DNA of 64,000 bases from Cylindrospermum sp. NIES-4074 (GCA_003994795.1 AP018269.1:62001-126000); one strand, 5' to 3'. Numbered from the stretch's first letter, positions 35,442 to 45,836 are shown. Made by a program: numbers and translations. Notes: generated by a model from the letters alone, not told the origin.

Positions 35442-36581
35442 TGTTTATAGTAGGGAAATTGAGTTAAAGCTTTTATAAAAAATCCAGCTAGGAATGTGAC
35501 TCTCTGAATTATTTAGCAACCTTAAATATAGCTATCTATTTATTATAGTGTAAATGTGGATTATACTGATTTTTAGTTGGACAAAAAATTATCATCTTAA
35601 CTAATTTTTTAATTATTCCAATTTAAACTATTTAATTATAAAAGTTTGGTTCATGAAACCTATATAAATTAATCTATTTTTGATAGGTTAATCAATTCTT
35701 ATTTTACTCTTTGAGATACCAATATAGCCATCCTAAATCATTTGTGAAACTTGCAACCTCTCGCATTATTCTCTTTCCCTTGGCGTTCTTCTCTTCTCTA
35801 CGAGAGGCTTGTCTGCGACACGCTGCGCGAACGCCAACGAGACGCTTCGCGTTGGCGGAAGCCTCTCGTAGAGAAGGCGTCTTGGCGGTATGCCGACCGC
35901 ACCGGCGCGAACGTTAAAAAAATACCGTTCACAAATCAAATAAAATTGCTATATAAACAACAGATGATAAGTGAGCGAGTCTCAGTTTTTTAACATCTTC
36001 ACTGAACTAATGTTACTTAGAAATTACGTAAGCATTCAGCTTGTAGCTTCAAGCTATCAGCTTTCCTTCAAGAATTTATGAGCATTCTGACAGATGGATT
36101 ACTATGCTTTTGGTGTAAGTGTCCCCAACTCAAAACCCTTAAACTTCAGTCTAAAACCAGGTTTTAGACTTTCCTGCGGAACGCTACGCGTTGGCGGTTC
36201 GCGGAGCGTGTCGCAGACAAGCCTGCGCTTTGCGCTTACGGCGTGAGCGAGCGTCGAACGCTGAGTGCTGACCGCTGAAGTGCTGAATGCTTACGAAATT
36301 AGTAGTAAATAATTTACATAGCTTGGTTTTAGTTCCTCGACTTAACATACACGCCCACAATTAATTATTCCCAAAACAAACAAAATATTAAAGATCATCC
36401 TCAAAATGCCGCAGACTAAAGCTCGAGAGTAGCAAATATTGCTAAATTTAAATACACAACGACAAGTATTTATACTTAATACTTGTATTAAGCATAAATA
36501 CTTGTATTAAACTGCAAATTGGCATTGTCACCATAGTAAAACTGTTGTGGCAATCTGGAAATATAGAAACACTTCGATATT
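35442..36581. other. Long spacer, AT-rich with repeats
   Basis: No convincing gene in 1140 bases. It contains AT-rich DNA, the cruciform repeat at 35794, a hairpin at 36148-36170 (AGTCTAAAACC / GGTTTTAGACT) and a GC-rich repeat at about 36171-36290 ending in GTGCTGA-like units. A direct repeat of a TACTTGTATTAA-type sequence lies near 36468-36510, about 80 bp ahead of the next kinase. The kinase promoter is presumably in this last part. Confidence 0.55.
35794..35875. repeat. Cruciform repeat with nested palindromes
   Basis: Perfect 17-bp outer arms TTCTCTACGAGAGGCTT (35794-35810) and AAGCCTCTCGTAGAGAA (35859-35875) enclose inner arms CGCCAACG and CGTTGGCG (35832-35839, 35850-35857). This is a dispersed cyanobacterial-style repeat; open frames crossing it are not genes. 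Confidence 0.82.
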
Positions 36582-38744
36582 ATGACTGGTTTGTTAAAAA
36601 GAATACAAAGGTGGTGGAGAAAAGCCTTTTGGACGCCAACAACAGAGGAAATTACTGCTGTTTACAAAAATTGGCCCCAAAACGAAAGGTGGCAGGTGAT
36701 TAGACAGCGTTTTTTATGGCAACGGTTGCATCTGTGGCTCTGGCTAGCATTGTTCTGTTTATTGACCTTTACTTTACGAAACATTTATGACTTTTTTTTC
36801 CCATTACAGGAGTTAGCCAAGCTGCCGCTGAGAACTCAAGCGTTAGCAATCAATTTTGCTATGCTGCTGATTTTGCTGGGATGCTTTGCACTGCATAAAA
36901 CCAAGTTTGGTCACCAACATCCAGGACTGTTGTTTTTGGGATCATCTTGGTCTATTAGTTTAGCACCGCAGTTGTTCGCTACCATCAAAGGCTTTGCACT
37001 ACCAGACACCCTTGGTTGGACGCTGCTATTTTTGAGTCAAGCCACATTCATGCCAGTCCGCTGGACTCTCCACTTACTGTCTCAGGTGGGCGTGCTGGTG
37101 TACTATTTTGGCATTAATACAGCGCTGGGGCTAAGAACATCACTACCGGAACGCCCGGAAATATATAATGTCACGTTTATTTTATATTTATTTTGGTTTT
37201 GTACTATATGTGATGTCAGTGTTTACCTCTACGATCGCTTGCAATGCTCGGAATTTCAAGCTCGTCAAGAGCTAGAGATTGCAGAAGCTAAGTATCGCAG
37301 TATTTTTGAAAATGCGGTGGAAGGTATCTTCCAAAGCACTTCTGATGGACGTTATATTACGGCAAATCCGGCACTAGCACGTATTTATGGCTACTCAAAA
37401 CCGGAAGAGGTAACAACCAACCTTACTGATATTGAACACCAATTGTATGTTGATCCGCACCGTCGGGCAGAGTTTGTGCGTTTGATTGCAGAAAATGGCA
37501 GTGTCTCTAAATTTGAATCTCAAATTTATCGTCGAGACGGCAGCGTTGTCTGGATTTCTGAAAAAGCATATGCAGTTCGTGACACACAGGGTAAACTGCT
37601 TTATTACGAAGGCTTAATTGAAGACATCACCCAGCGCAAACAAATTGAGGAAGCGTTACAAGAACAGTTAAACTTTTTGCAAGTTTTAATTGATACTATA
37701 CCGACTCCAGTCTATTATAAAAATACCCAAGGCTTATTTCTAGGCTGTAATACAGCGTTTGCAGCCTGTCTGGGTTTAAGTAAAGAGCAAATTGTCGGTA
37801 AGTCTGCATATGATTTAGCACCCAAGGATTTAGCTGATCAATACTATCAAGCAGATATGGTTTTGTTGGCACAGCAAAAAGTCCAGAGTTTTGAAAGTTC
37901 TATCATATATGCCGATCGCACTCAGCATGATGTGATTTTTTACAAGGCAGCTTTCTCTAAGGCAGATGGGACTCTTTGTGGTTTGGTGGGAGTGATTCTG
38001 GATATTAGCGAACGCAAACGCACCGAGGAAGCATTGCGAGTATTTTTTCATGCGGTTTCCCATGACTTACGCAATCCGGTGCTGGGTACTTTAATGGTGT
38101 TGAAGAATTTGCTCAATAGTGAGGGAGTAGGGGAGCAGGGAAGCATGGGGATACCCGTTTCCCGCTCGATTTTACAGCGGATGGTGCAAAGTAGCGATCG
38201 CCAACTCAACTTGATTAATTCCTTGATGGAGGCTCATGTGGGTGAGGTGCAAGGGCTGGTTTTGCAACGTCAACCCATACAATTGCATACAGTGGTGGCA
38301 GATGCGATCGCAGATTTAGAACCTATGCTGGCGGAAAATCAAGCCATCCTCACAAACTTGGTCACAGCAGATTTACCATTAGTGAATGCTGATTCTACCC
38401 AACTATGGCGAGTATTTTCTAACTTAATTGTTAATGCTATTAAACACAATCCCCCTGGTTTGCAGTTGACAATCAACGCTACCCAGAAAGAAGACAATAT
38501 TTATTGTACTGTCACAGATAACGGTATAGGCATCAGTCCCCAACAAAGTCAACGACTTTTTGACCTTTACTATCGGAGTGGTAATATTCGTAATTCTGTA
38601 AGTTTGGGTTTAGGGTTATATCTGTGTAAGCAAATCATCAACGCTCACGGTGGGGAAATTGGTGTTGAAACTGCGTCAGAGACAGGGGCAGCTTTTTGGT
38701 TTACGTTGCCAATTTTAAAGGTTTTGCAAGAGTCAATTTTATGA
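36582..38744 (+). CDS. Membrane-bound PAS-PAS sensor histidine kinase
   Basis: The 720-residue kinase has an N-terminal membrane domain of about six helices (residues ~48-215). Two PAS domains follow (AKYRSIFENAVEGIFQSTSD; LNFLQVLIDTIPTPVYYKNT), then HisKA with the phospho-acceptor in FFHAVSHDLRNPVLG, and a complete HATPase domain (NLIVNAIKHN, DNGIGI, LGLGLYLCKQII). It should be active. Its dimerisation and HATPase region is clearly related to that of the kinase at 32181-34694 (compare LNLINSLMEAH with LGMLDSLLEIH, and the shared QAxxTNLVxxDLPLV block). No response regulator is adjacent. ATG 36582 is preceded by AT-rich DNA. Confidence 0.92.
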   Translation: MTGLLKRIQRWWRKAFWTPTTEEITAVYKNWPQNERWQVIRQRFLWQRLHLWLWLALFCLLTFTLRNIYDFFFPLQELAKLPLRTQALAINFAMLLILLGCFALHKTKFGHQHPGLLFLGSSWSISLAPQLFATIKGFALPDTLGWTLLFLSQATFMPVRWTLHLLSQVGVLVYYFGINTALGLRTSLPERPEIYNVTFILYLFWFCTICDVSVYLYDRLQCSEFQARQELEIAEAKYRSIFENAVEGIFQSTSDGRYITANPALARIYGYSKPEEVTTNLTDIEHQLYVDPHRRAEFVRLIAENGSVSKFESQIYRRDGSVVWISEKAYAVRDTQGKLLYYEGLIEDITQRKQIEEALQEQLNFLQVLIDTIPTPVYYKNTQGLFLGCNTAFAACLGLSKEQIVGKSAYDLAPKDLADQYYQADMVLLAQQKVQSFESSIIYADRTQHDVIFYKAAFSKADGTLCGLVGVILDISERKRTEEALRVFFHAVSHDLRNPVLGTLMVLKNLLNSEGVGEQGSMGIPVSRSILQRMVQSSDRQLNLINSLMEAHVGEVQGLVLQRQPIQLHTVVADAIADLEPMLAENQAILTNLVTADLPLVNADSTQLWRVFSNLIVNAIKHNPPGLQLTINATQKEDNIYCTVTDNGIGISPQQSQRLFDLYYRSGNIRNSVSLGLGLYLCKQIINAHGGEIGVETASETGAAFWFTLPILKVLQESIL

Positions 38745-39002
38745 AAATTGAACCACAGATGAACACAGATAATTCCTGAGTGTACCCACTAATTGCCCAA
38801 GCTCAGTTTTTCCCTTTTCCACAGTCAATCCTCAGCCTCAATGTGAGGATTTTCAAATTGAAAATAAATTTTAATTTTCACTAATTGAGTTAAGCTTTAT
38901 TTTTCTTTCTCAAAAGAAAAATCCCAAAATACGACTAAGGGCATATACTGAGTTGCATGACTAAAAAAATTTTCTGACTTTGGGGGGAGGGAGAGGCTAG
39001 AT

Positions 39003-42000
39003 ATGGTCTACAAAAGGGTGCAGAAAAATAATTCCTCTTCTAGTCAACCTTACAAAAAGGGTACTAACAAAAAGAGCGACTGGAAGAATAACTGGGGGAG
39101 TCCATTCACAGAAAGCTCTTTTGGTATCCAGCCACAAGCAGACACAGATTCAACCCCTCACCAAGGAACGAATGAGTACAGAAGCACCAAAGTTCACAGT
39201 AGAATCCTGGCAAATATCCAGCGTCAAGCATTAGCAGAATCACAACCATCCCCATTGCAGCCATCCGAGAAAGCCGAAGAAGTATCGAATGAAGCTGTGG
39301 AAATCCAGCGTCAGAGTGAGTCGTCAGAATCAGGAGAAGAGGATTCTAACTCAGCAAATGGCGGAACTATTCAGCGTTCTTGCTCAGAATACCAATCGGA
39401 ATTGCCAGTAGAGCCATCAGAATTGGAGTCGGAGATATCGCCACAATCGGCTACCATCCAGCGCCAGAATACACCAGAAGCACAATATTTAGACCAAACA
39501 ACCCCCATCCAAGCCAAGCTTACCATAGGCGCACCCGGCGATAAATACGAACAGGAAGCCGACTCAATGGCAGAACGGGTGATGTCAATGGATGCACCGA
39601 CTGTTCAACAGCAACCAATTGGGCGCAAAGGTGAGGAACCAGAAGAGTCCATCCAGAGACAGCCAATAGCAACATCCATCACCCCACTCATTCAACGCTT
39701 TTCTGAAGTTATTCAACGCCTCACAGAAGAAAAACTTCAAGCCAAAGCAGCAATTCAAACAAAAGGAAAAGATGGTGCATCTCCAGCAACACCAGACTTA
39801 GAAAGCCGTTTGGCAAGTCAACAGGGCGGGGGAACTCCCTTAGATAAAGAAACGCGCTCTTTCATGGAGCCGCGTTTTGGTGCAGATTTTAGCTCCGTGA
39901 AAGTGCATACAGACAGTTCCTCTGTGCAGATGAACAAGGAACTGGGAGCGCAAGCATTTACTCATGGTCATGATGTCTACTTTGGAGCAGGAAAATATAA
40001 TCCCGGTGCAGACGATGGTAAACGGTTGCTGGCTCATGAGTTGACCCATGTAGTACAGCAAACAGGTGCGGTTCAGCCTAAATCAACTCCTAACCTAGCA
40101 TTCAAAAAAAATAAGATCCAGACAAAAGCCCTTCTCACGCCATTGTCTGAAGCGCAATCAATTATCCAGCACAAGAAGCAGAATTCCCCAGCACAAACAA
40201 AGCAAAATAAACAGCAACAGCCAAAGCCATCAGTTCCCGGGGCTGATGTTGAAACAGGAAAAGCGCAATCAAAGGCTCCCACAGGCAAAAATCCAGCAGA
40301 CGCTCCTCAAGTAGAAACTAAAGGTGGTACAGGTAGCGTCAACACTCCAGCTACAGTCCCCGCAAGTGGTGCAGATACTGGGAAAGCCTCAGCCACAGTC
40401 AAAGCTGGAGGTGCAGCAGTAACTCCCCAAGTCAAGACAAAGGGTGGTGCAAAAGCCCCAGCTACAGTCCCAGCAGGAGGTGCAGCAGCAGCCACCAGTG
40501 GTGAAAAAGCTCCTGCTTCCGCTGAAAGTGACCCAGCATACCAAGCAGTAATCAGCAGCGCTAAAGGAATTGGGGAACAACATAAGGAACATCCACCATC
40601 TGAGAGCAAAGCCCAAGAAGCTCAAGCCGCTGCTGAATCTCCTAGCAGTGAAGTAGATAGCAAAGCACAAGCCAATCAAGTTGGGGAAATGGGGCAGACG
40701 GAAACTTCAGAATTTGACGCTGCCGGCTTCAAAGCCAAACTGATGGCGCGGATTGCAGACATGGCTCCCAAAAACCTGGAAGAAGCTGACAACTTTAAGA
40801 ATAATAACCAGCTAGACTCAGTGAAGGGTGATTTGAGTGGACAGGTAAAAGACGAGCAAAAAGCCTCTAAAGATCCACTGGAAGCAAAAGCCAAGGAAAC
40901 ACCTGATACCAGCGGCATTGAGGCAAAACAAGTCACGCCATTACCACCAAATGATCCTGGTGCAGAAACCTCAGACATTGGTGCAGATAAGGCAGCACCT
41001 AAGCCCAAAAGTCAAGAAGAAGTGGAAGCACCACTGCAAGCTGAAAGCCAAAAACTTGATGAGCAAATGGCTGAAGCGAATGTGACTGAGGAGCAGTTGT
41101 CAAACTCCAATGAACCGGCGTTTCAAGGGGCACTCACAGCCAAAAAAGAAGCCCAAACCAAAGCAGCCCAAGCTCCCCAAGGGTATCGCCAGCAAGAAGA
41201 AGGACTGATATCTAATGCGAAAAATACCGCTGTTAGCACAGCGCAACAGTTGCTACAGGCGATGCATGGTACACGCACCCAAAGCTTAGGTCAGGTAACA
41301 ACTCAGCAGACAGAAGCAAAAAGTAAGGATGAGCAGGCACGGGCTAAGATTGCTGGTGACATTAATAAAATTTACGAAAACACTAAAACCAAAGTTGAGC
41401 AAAGTCTGGCTGACTTAGATTCTCTGGTGTTGCAAGCGTTTGATACTGGTGCGGGTGAGGCGAAGAAAGCCTTTGAGGATTATGTCAAGCAGAAGATGGA
41501 CGCTTATAAGGATGAGCGTTACGGCGGCCCGTTAGGCCCAGCAAAGTGGGTAAAAGATAAATTTGTCGGCTTACCAAGTGAAGTTAATGTCTTCTATGAA
41601 CAGGGACGGCAGCTTTATATCGCCAAAATGGATGGTGTGATCAATAACGTAGTTGCGATCGTCAGCAAAGGCATAACCAAGGCAAAAACTGAAATCACCA
41701 GCGGTAAGCAAAAAATTCAAACCTACATACAACAACTACCAGAAGACTTAAAAGCAGTTGGTCAAGAAGCAGCAACAGAAATTCAAACCAAATTTGACGA
41801 CCTACAACAACAAGTCAACGACAAACAAGATGAACTAGTCAACACCCTAGCAGAGAAATATCAGGAAAATCTGCAAGCCGTAGATGACAGCATCGAAAAG
41901 ATGAAATCAGAAAATAAAGGACTGTTGCAAAAAGCAGCAGATGCCTTTATGGGAGTGATTAAGACAATCTTGGAAATGAAAGACTTGCTCCTGAGTGCCT

Positions 42001-44780
42001 TAGCGGGAGCAGCCGCAGCCGTCATGGACATCCTGAAAAACCCGATTCAATTTTTGACCAATTTCATCCAAGCAGTCAAGCAAGGCTTTTTGAACTTTGT
42101 CAAGAATATCGCGCAATATCTGCAACAAGGCTTGATGGGATGGCTCGTAGGGACAATCGGTGGGGCAGGACTTCAGATGCCAGAAAGCTTTGATGTCAAA
42201 GGCATCTTTAGCTTAGTGACTCAGGTGTTGGGATTCACCTATGACTTTATCCGTGGACGAGCAGCGAACAAACTGGGTGAAGAAAAGGTTGCTTATCTGG
42301 AACAGGGTGAGGAGACATTTAAAGTCTTGTCTACTCAGGGATTAGCTGGGATTTGGCATCTAATTCAAGACAAGATAGGTGATATCAAAACAATGGTGAT
42401 GGATGGCATCCAGAGCTTTGTCATGACCTCCATTGTGCAAGCTGGGGTAGAGTGGGTGCTGAGTTTGTTAACTCCGGCATCGGCGTTTGTGAAAGCTTGC
42501 AAGATGATTATTGATATCGTCAGGTTCTTTATTGAGCGTGGATCACAGATTGCAGCGTTGATGGGGGCGATTACTAGCTCAATAAGTGCGATCGCATCTG
42601 GTGCAGTTGGGGAAGCAATCCAAGCAATTGAAAGTGCCCTGGCTCGTTCCATACCTGTAGCATTGGGTTTCTTAGCCAGTCTTTTGGGTTTGGGTGGTAT
42701 TAGCCAGAAGATTCAAGGAATTATTCAGAAAGTCCGTCAACCAGTCGCTAAAGCTGTTGATTGGGTGATTGACAAAGGTGCAAAGGTTGCTAACAAAGTT
42801 GGTGGCAAGATCAATAAAACTAAGTTTGGTAGTAAGGTAGCCGGCGTTAAGAATGCGGCTCAGGAGAAATACCAGGCTGGGAAGAAGTTTGTTGAAGATA
42901 AGAAGGCAGCCGGTGAAAAATGGTTTGATGACAAAAAACAAGCTGTTCACCAAGCAACGGAAAAACAGAAGAATCGTTTTTTGAATAGTAAGGCAGGTAA
43001 GGCATTAACAAGGGTTAATGATGCCGCTAATAAGAAGTTAGATGCTTTGGAGAAAAAGCGGCAGGCTTTCAAGAATAAAATTGATGCGGCGAAGGAATGG
43101 CCTGGTAAGCAGTTGGAGAAGGTGCAGGATAAAGCGGCAGAACTGGGGGGTAGGGCTAAAGATAAGTTTAAGCAGAGTAAGTTGGGTAAGGGTTTTGCCA
43201 ATCAGTTGGATAAAGCTAAGGATTGGGGTGGTAAGAAGAAAACTGCTATTGAGGATAAGTTTGGAAAGGCCAGCAATAAACTTAAGGATAAGTTTGGGTT
43301 TGGTAAGGATAAGGAGAAAGGAAAAGAAGGAGAGGAAGGAAAAATTACGGCGGCGGATAGAGAGAAGCATGAAAGTTATGCTCAAGAAATAGAGCAAAAG
43401 CTCAAAAAGAAGACTAATAAAAAATTCAGAGATTTTGATTCATTCCATACCGCTAAGAAAAATGAGAGTGAAAAACTACGCCAGCAATATCAGACAAAGC
43501 TAAAGGATGGGATTAAATTATCCATAGAGTTTCAATCTCCTAAAGAGGACAAAAAAGATGGTGACATTGATATAAAAATCACAATTGCTCCGAACACGAC
43601 AGTCAAGAATATACAAGTTGGCGGAGACGGGAATCAATCACTTCAAGACCGAGTTGCCTTAATGGAACAAAAGTATGAAAGTGATTTTAAAGGCATAAAA
43701 AAGGAAAATGAGGAATTTGAAAAATATAAACATTTAGAAACAGAAATTAAAAAACTTAAAGAGAGAGTCCAAATCGAAGACTCTGAAGAAATCCAAGAAG
43801 ATATTAAAAAGGCGGAACAAAAGCTTGTCGCTTTGAAAAAGATTTTAGAAATCAGGACAGAACTAGATAAAATTTCTCAGAAAATTGGTGGAAAAGGAGT
43901 TCGACCAGATGCTGTCATTATTTACGGAGACTATAACTTAACAGTAAAGAAATTAGATGGAACCCGGACAGAGAACTTACGTAATACATATACAGCCATA
44001 AGCGGTCAGGGTGATGAGGTCAAACAATTGGAGGAACACTTTAAAACAATTAAGGAGAAGTTGCTTGGTGAGTTTGAAGTTCTTGGAATAAGAGACAGAG
44101 AAGTACGGCAACTTGAGGTTAACCTTGGACAGAAAAAAGACAGAGAGCGTCCAGATCCCTCACATGATGCCGAGACAAAACTGCTAGAGCAAATTGTAGA
44201 GGAAATAGGTAAAATTGTAGTTCATGGGAATGAAATTAATCAAGAGAAATTAAAGGCTGCCCAACAAGAAGAGAAAAATATCAGAGATAAATTTGAACAA
44301 ACTCAAAAACTTGGTAAAGAAATTAAAGAGAACCAGAAATCCTTACAAGAGGCATTAGGCGATGGATACTCTTCATTTGAAGTTCTTGAAGAAGTATATA
44401 AAGCTTTAATAGCTACGCTTAAGAGTGAAAGAAGAAGTCCAAAAGAAGAAGAAGGTCATGTCATTAAACAATTCAAAACAGCCGACTCAGCTAAAAAACG
44501 ATTGGAAGTTGCATCAACAAAACTCGTAGAAATGGGAGGAATCATGACAGTTGAGGAGCGCGAAGATAAAATCCATAAGGCATTCAGAGATATTAACTTG
44601 AAAGAGCGTACAAAGTTGGATACCGCAAGTCAAGATTGGGAAATTACGGGTACTATTAATATAAATGATGAACAAGCTGCATGTACTTCTTGTCAAGGCA
44701 TTATCGCTGAATTAAAAAAGAGATTTAAGAACGTCAAAGTGAATCTGGTCGAAGTAGTGAAGAGTTATCATGGTCGTTAA
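39003..44780 (+). CDS. Giant DUF4157 toxin-like protein with candidate deaminase C-terminus
   Basis: The 1925-residue protein starts with a low-complexity, Gln/Ser/Glu-rich region with IQRQ-like spacing. A DUF4157 domain follows at ~170-355 (LTIGAPGDKYEQEADSMAER; FSSVKVHTDSSSVQMNKELG) with an intact zinc-protease-like HELTH at 345-349. Then come an Ala/Lys/Gln linker, a helical centre with hydrophobic segments (~1000-1270) that may insert in membranes, Lys-rich repeats, and a variable C-terminus. The tail contains HDAE (1721-1724) and CTSC (1894-1897) before QGIIAELKKRFKNVKVNLVE, which resembles bacterial deaminase toxins. DUF4157 proteins are common cargo-associated proteins of extracellular contractile injection systems. 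A SUKH-type gene follows 18 bp later. Domain calls are family knowledge; the deaminase call is tentative. Confidence 0.82.
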   Translation: MVYKRVQKNNSSSSQPYKKGTNKKSDWKNNWGSPFTESSFGIQPQADTDSTPHQGTNEYRSTKVHSRILANIQRQALAESQPSPLQPSEKAEEVSNEAVEIQRQSESSESGEEDSNSANGGTIQRSCSEYQSELPVEPSELESEISPQSATIQRQNTPEAQYLDQTTPIQAKLTIGAPGDKYEQEADSMAERVMSMDAPTVQQQPIGRKGEEPEESIQRQPIATSITPLIQRFSEVIQRLTEEKLQAKAAIQTKGKDGASPATPDLESRLASQQGGGTPLDKETRSFMEPRFGADFSSVKVHTDSSSVQMNKELGAQAFTHGHDVYFGAGKYNPGADDGKRLLAHELTHVVQQTGAVQPKSTPNLAFKKNKIQTKALLTPLSEAQSIIQHKKQNSPAQTKQNKQQQPKPSVPGADVETGKAQSKAPTGKNPADAPQVETKGGTGSVNTPATVPASGADTGKASATVKAGGAAVTPQVKTKGGAKAPATVPAGGAAAATSGEKAPASAESDPAYQAVISSAKGIGEQHKEHPPSESKAQEAQAAAESPSSEVDSKAQANQVGEMGQTETSEFDAAGFKAKLMARIADMAPKNLEEADNFKNNNQLDSVKGDLSGQVKDEQKASKDPLEAKAKETPDTSGIEAKQVTPLPPNDPGAETSDIGADKAAPKPKSQEEVEAPLQAESQKLDEQMAEANVTEEQLSNSNEPAFQGALTAKKEAQTKAAQAPQGYRQQEEGLISNAKNTAVSTAQQLLQAMHGTRTQSLGQVTTQQTEAKSKDEQARAKIAGDINKIYENTKTKVEQSLADLDSLVLQAFDTGAGEAKKAFEDYVKQKMDAYKDERYGGPLGPAKWVKDKFVGLPSEVNVFYEQGRQLYIAKMDGVINNVVAIVSKGITKAKTEITSGKQKIQTYIQQLPEDLKAVGQEAATEIQTKFDDLQQQVNDKQDELVNTLAEKYQENLQAVDDSIEKMKSENKGLLQKAADAFMGVIKTILEMKDLLLSALAGAAAAVMDILKNPIQFLTNFIQAVKQGFLNFVKNIAQYLQQGLMGWLVGTIGGAGLQMPESFDVKGIFSLVTQVLGFTYDFIRGRAANKLGEEKVAYLEQGEETFKVLSTQGLAGIWHLIQDKIGDIKTMVMDGIQSFVMTSIVQAGVEWVLSLLTPASAFVKACKMIIDIVRFFIERGSQIAALMGAITSSISAIASGAVGEAIQAIESALARSIPVALGFLASLLGLGGISQKIQGIIQKVRQPVAKAVDWVIDKGAKVANKVGGKINKTKFGSKVAGVKNAAQEKYQAGKKFVEDKKAAGEKWFDDKKQAVHQATEKQKNRFLNSKAGKALTRVNDAANKKLDALEKKRQAFKNKIDAAKEWPGKQLEKVQDKAAELGGRAKDKFKQSKLGKGFANQLDKAKDWGGKKKTAIEDKFGKASNKLKDKFGFGKDKEKGKEGEEGKITAADREKHESYAQEIEQKLKKKTNKKFRDFDSFHTAKKNESEKLRQQYQTKLKDGIKLSIEFQSPKEDKKDGDIDIKITIAPNTTVKNIQVGGDGNQSLQDRVALMEQKYESDFKGIKKENEEFEKYKHLETEIKKLKERVQIEDSEEIQEDIKKAEQKLVALKKILEIRTELDKISQKIGGKGVRPDAVIIYGDYNLTVKKLDGTRTENLRNTYTAISGQGDEVKQLEEHFKTIKEKLLGEFEVLGIRDREVRQLEVNLGQKKDRERPDPSHDAETKLLEQIVEEIGKIVVHGNEINQEKLKAAQQEEKNIRDKFEQTQKLGKEIKENQKSLQEALGDGYSSFEVLEEVYKALIATLKSERRSPKEEEGHVIKQFKTADSAKKRLEVASTKLVEMGGIMTVEEREDKIHKAFRDINLKERTKLDTASQDWEITGTININDEQAACTSCQGIIAELKKRFKNVKVNLVEVVKSYHGR

Positions 44781-44798
44781 TGAAAAGCAGGATGAGAT

Positions 44799-45614
44799 AT
44801 GTACCTAGATAAAAGTATTGAGAAGATTAAGAACCTTAATGCATTTGAAGATTGGGAGTTAAAAGGCTGCTCTGATCAGGAAATCCAAGCACTAGAACAA
44901 GAACTTACTAATGGCTTAACACTACCTGGCGCGTATGTAGAATTCCTCCAGTTTTGTGGTCACGGACTTGGGTTTATGTTAGAAGGAGACGATTTTTACT
45001 ATCCTCATGTCTTAAGAATGCAAAGACAAGGCGAGTTAAAAAGCTTAATGGAAAGTGATAGATTTAATGGAAGCTTGAAAGAATTATTCTGTCCAGATAT
45101 GTTTATGATTTATCAGCATCATGGAGGAGAATTTGTTCGTTTCATCAGACTTACAGAGGAAGATAACCCCACCGTATACTATTTTGAAGATGCTACAAAT
45201 TTCAATAGTTATCGTATTCAAGAAGATCACTTCTCTTCATATTTTTTATTTGAAGTAGAGAAATATGTAGAAATCCACAAAAATTTAGTTCTAGATAGTC
45301 CGCAAATTTTACAAAATAAAATAATAGCTTATAAACAGAGGTTACACGAATTAGTAGATTTGTTGGCATTAATTAACGAAAGATATCCTCGTTATATAAA
45401 TAATTATCTGTTTGAAAGGTATAATAGTGCATTGCAAAATATTTATACACTTTTTATGCCTCATAGGACATTCTACAAATCAGATTTTCTGATTTCTGCA
45501 ACTACAAAATTTCTGGAAGAGAATCAAGAACTGCCAGAGAAGGAGGTTGTCGCAGGGAAGATGGAAGACTCAAAAAAATTAGCAAGGGAAATTTTTTCCT
45601 TTCTTGACCAATGA
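44799..45614 (+). CDS. SUKH (SMI1/KNR4)-type immunity protein
   Basis: The 271-residue protein opens with the SUKH pattern: WELKGCSDQEIQALEQELTN, then LPGAYVEFLQFCGHGLGFML, where Glu-rich helix, LP-x-x-Y-x-x-F-L and G-x-G are the family marks. Its C-terminal ~100 residues form a helical extension I do not recognise. SUKH proteins neutralise nuclease or deaminase toxins encoded just upstream; the gene starts 18 bp after the giant toxin gene in the same direction, which is the classic layout. The stop lies at the junction with a truncated gene on the other strand. The family call rests on motif spacing. Confidence 0.8.
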   Translation: MYLDKSIEKIKNLNAFEDWELKGCSDQEIQALEQELTNGLTLPGAYVEFLQFCGHGLGFMLEGDDFYYPHVLRMQRQGELKSLMESDRFNGSLKELFCPDMFMIYQHHGGEFVRFIRLTEEDNPTVYYFEDATNFNSYRIQEDHFSSYFLFEVEKYVEIHKNLVLDSPQILQNKIIAYKQRLHELVDLLALINERYPRYINNYLFERYNSALQNIYTLFMPHRTFYKSDFLISATTKFLEENQELPEKEVVAGKMEDSKKLAREIFSFLDQ

Positions 45615-45819
45615 AAGCATGTTCAAGGTCATGAGATTCCACAGGGATATTCAAACCAAACCATTGGGTAAGTGCGTGTCGAACCAATCCAATTTGAGCG
45701 GGTGTACCAGGAGTGACGGTTACTGCCTTAAGGTTAACCAGGGGATGTCCAATTAAAAACAGTAGAGTTAGGAAGTCATCAGGATCACTGGTTTCCATGT
45801 CCCAAACTACATCAATCAT
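45615..45819 (-). pseudogene. Nucleoside hydrolase, 5' fragment only
   Basis: From ATG 45819 the frame reads MIDVVWDMETSDPDDFLTLL then FLIGHPLVNLKAVTVTPGTP, the ribohydrolase start with the Ca2+-binding DPDD. About 65 residues match; intact relatives have about 300. Beyond about 45615 the frame runs into the antisense of the SUKH gene and stops at 45502. The break coincides with the SUKH stop codon, so the immunity gene's arrival or a deletion removed the rest. Confidence 0.78.
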
Positions 45820-45836
45820 CCTTACCTCTATGTGCT

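Noticed and set aside
35711-35993. Two overlapping plus-strand frames
   Set aside because: They cross the cruciform repeat at 35794-35875; composition is repeat-like in both frames.
45502-45614. Continuation of the nucleoside hydrolase frame
   Set aside because: These codons are the antisense of the SUKH gene 3' end; similarity to nucleoside hydrolases stops at the junction.
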